Part shown: positions 62,886 to 64,000 of the stretch, one piece after another | Position numbering within the stretch: position 1 is the stretch's first letter | How the letters are laid out: every line of letters begins with the position of its first letter | Source of the DNA: Bombus terrestris | Taxonomy: Eukaryota > Arthropoda > Insecta > Hymenoptera > Apidae | Direction: 5' to 3' | Assembly: GCF_910591885.1 (NCBI RefSeq) | Contig: NC_063274.1 | Location: 3,472,001 to 3,536,000, forward strand | Length of the DNA stretch: 64,000 bases | Translations under genes and position numbers: made by a program | The notes under the pieces: model-generated | Database searches by the model: none | What the model saw: the letters and a program-made list of their open reading frames with translations, nothing else | What the model was told of the DNA's origin: nothing

Positions 62886-64000
62886 CTAAGGATCTTCCGA
62901 GATCGAGGTGCTCATGTCGTCGTGGTCACTGTTATTGCCGTCACTATCGACGTCCAACTCAGCGGGAACGCGACTGCCCGGCATTTTTCTTAATCTGTCG
63001 TGACTGTCTTTATACGATCGTTTGCCGTCTAGCGTTTTTAAAATATATCTATCTCCTTCCAAAATCTCGGTTATTACGAATGGACCCTTGAATTTTGGCT
63101 CTAGCTTGGTTTGGTTTCTTTTCTCGTTTTTGCGTGGTACGAAATCGCCGAGGTTAAACCTAACCACTTTAGCTTTGTTTCTATCAAATCTTTTTTTGCT
63201 GTACTGGGCTTTACTCTCTATGTTCTAGACAGCCTGCTGTCTTACATCAGGGATATCGACTTCCTTTTCTTTGATATTGTCGGGTAGCAATAGGTCGTAC
63301 GGTCTCGCTGTTCTACCGATTAGTAGTTGTAAAGGGCTCGAATTAGTCACGCGGTTGGTGGTGCAGTTCAACGCTAGCTGTATTTCCCCAATCGCGTCTT
63401 GCCACGGCCGCCCGGTCGTTTCTACTGTCGTGAACGTATTTTCAATGTACGCATAACACGCTCTACCTGTCTATTGACTCTATCATCGGTCGCTATCGAG
63501 TGAACTTTAATTCGTTTGCTTTCGCAGAATTCTCGAAATTCATTACCCTTAGGACATCTGTCCTGATCTGCTACTATCCGGCAGGGACTTCCGAATAAAA
63601 TATAGCGGGTTTAAGCGCTTTAATGGTATTACGGAAATCTATCTTACGAGTACGATGCAGGTATACGAATTTAGTGAACACATCGATCAAAACAATGACG
63701 TACTCCTTTGAATCGCTTTTACCACTCAACTTGCCTGTTATGTCCATGTGGACCGTATGCCAGGGTATGCTGGTCTTAGGTATAGGACGTAGTTCGGCTA
63801 ACAGCTAGTATTCCGATATTTCGGCCAGATTGATTTCTTTCTCCGCAATTTTATCAATTTTACGGTGGTCTAAATCTACGGGGTTTCGCGAGAAGAAATC
63901 TACGTGGGCTGTCCGTTTACTTTCCAGATACATAATGTCAAAAACAAAAGTCTGCAAGTAGGCCCATCACCGATGGTCCCTGTCATTTAAATGTACTTTA
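62886..64000 (-). pseudogene. Ty3/gypsy pol remnant: RNase H end, integrase core and C-terminal domain, disrupted
   Basis: The minus strand reads a short RNase H tail (HVDFFSRNPVD), then an integrase core with its first Asp in HTVHMDITG (about 63.75 kb), the second Asp region (ADQDRCPKGNEF, about 63.56 kb) and the Glu region (NRQVERVM, about 63.47 kb). The C-terminal domain (VRFNLGDFVPRKNEKRNQ, KFKGPFVITEIL) ends at a TAG, 62888-62886. Breaks are a TGA at 63968-63966, a TAG at 63807-63805, a one-base shift near 63.6 kb, another near 63.45 kb, and a TAG at 63227-63225. Only a few codons separate the RNase H tail from the core, so the usual zinc-binding (HHCC) domain of the integrase is missing. 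The family call is secure; the element cannot transpose by itself. Confidence 0.88.

Larger units (their letters stand above)
61316..64000 (-). mobile_element. decayed Ty3/gypsy LTR retrotransposon, 3' part
   Basis: Base composition changes sharply at about 61316, where TGTCGGG follows an AT-rich flank. In minus-strand order from the right edge the element shows the end of the RNase H region, a broken integrase core, the integrase C-terminal domain (ending at 62886), a 57-bp tandem array (62856-62614), and then about 1.3 kb that should contain the 3' LTR. The 5' part lies outside the window. Stops and frameshifts show it is inactive. Confidence 0.85.

Overview
The window is nuclear DNA of an insect, most probably a hymenopteran and plausibly a bee of the Apidae. 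This is inferred from the strongly AT-rich background that keeps many CpG dinucleotides, long AT-rich introns, an insect-type GH13 alpha-glucosidase, and mariner, pogo/Tigger and Ty3/gypsy relics. Genes are intron-rich, so coding sequence was assembled from exons by matching protein motifs, GT/AG splice sites and codon phase. Species was not determined.

Layout. (1) 1-1244, minus: the first two visible coding exons of an unidentified gene that runs off the left edge. (2) 1245-13954: no recognisable gene; it holds a mariner-derived MITE (1819-2032) and probably the PDE1 3' UTR. (3) 13955-38826 (or 38898), minus: a complete Ca2+/calmodulin-dependent cyclic nucleotide phosphodiesterase (PDE1, Pde1c type) in ten coding exons, 602 or 626 residues depending on the start. 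All exon phases agree and the joined length is a whole number of codons. Its introns carry a decayed pogo/Tigger transposon (16975-17760), a same-strand tRNA-Thr(CGU) (27413-27484), a 56-bp tandem repeat and a possible extra exon near 26.2-26.4 kb. (4) 38.9-43.5 kb: the divergent intergenic space. (5) 43523-57410, plus: a complete secreted alpha-glucosidase (maltase, GH13) in eight coding exons, 575 residues, preceded by a TATA box and a likely non-coding first exon. (6) 57411-61315: intergenic, with a GC-richer island near 58.1-58.7 kb. (7) About 61316-64000, minus: the 3' part of a dead Ty3/gypsy retrotransposon with an RNase H remnant, a broken integrase, a 57-bp tandem array and a presumed LTR.

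Functionally the two host genes look independent. PDE1 hydrolyses cAMP/cGMP under calcium control. The alpha-glucosidase is an exported sugar-digesting enzyme. They are transcribed divergently from about 4.6 kb of shared upstream DNA, and nothing in the sequence shows that they act together. No clearly novel multigene system was found. The best leads are the phase-compatible extra exon in a PDE1 intron, the in-frame 19-codon repeat next to the retrotransposon pol, and the missing zinc-binding segment in that pol.
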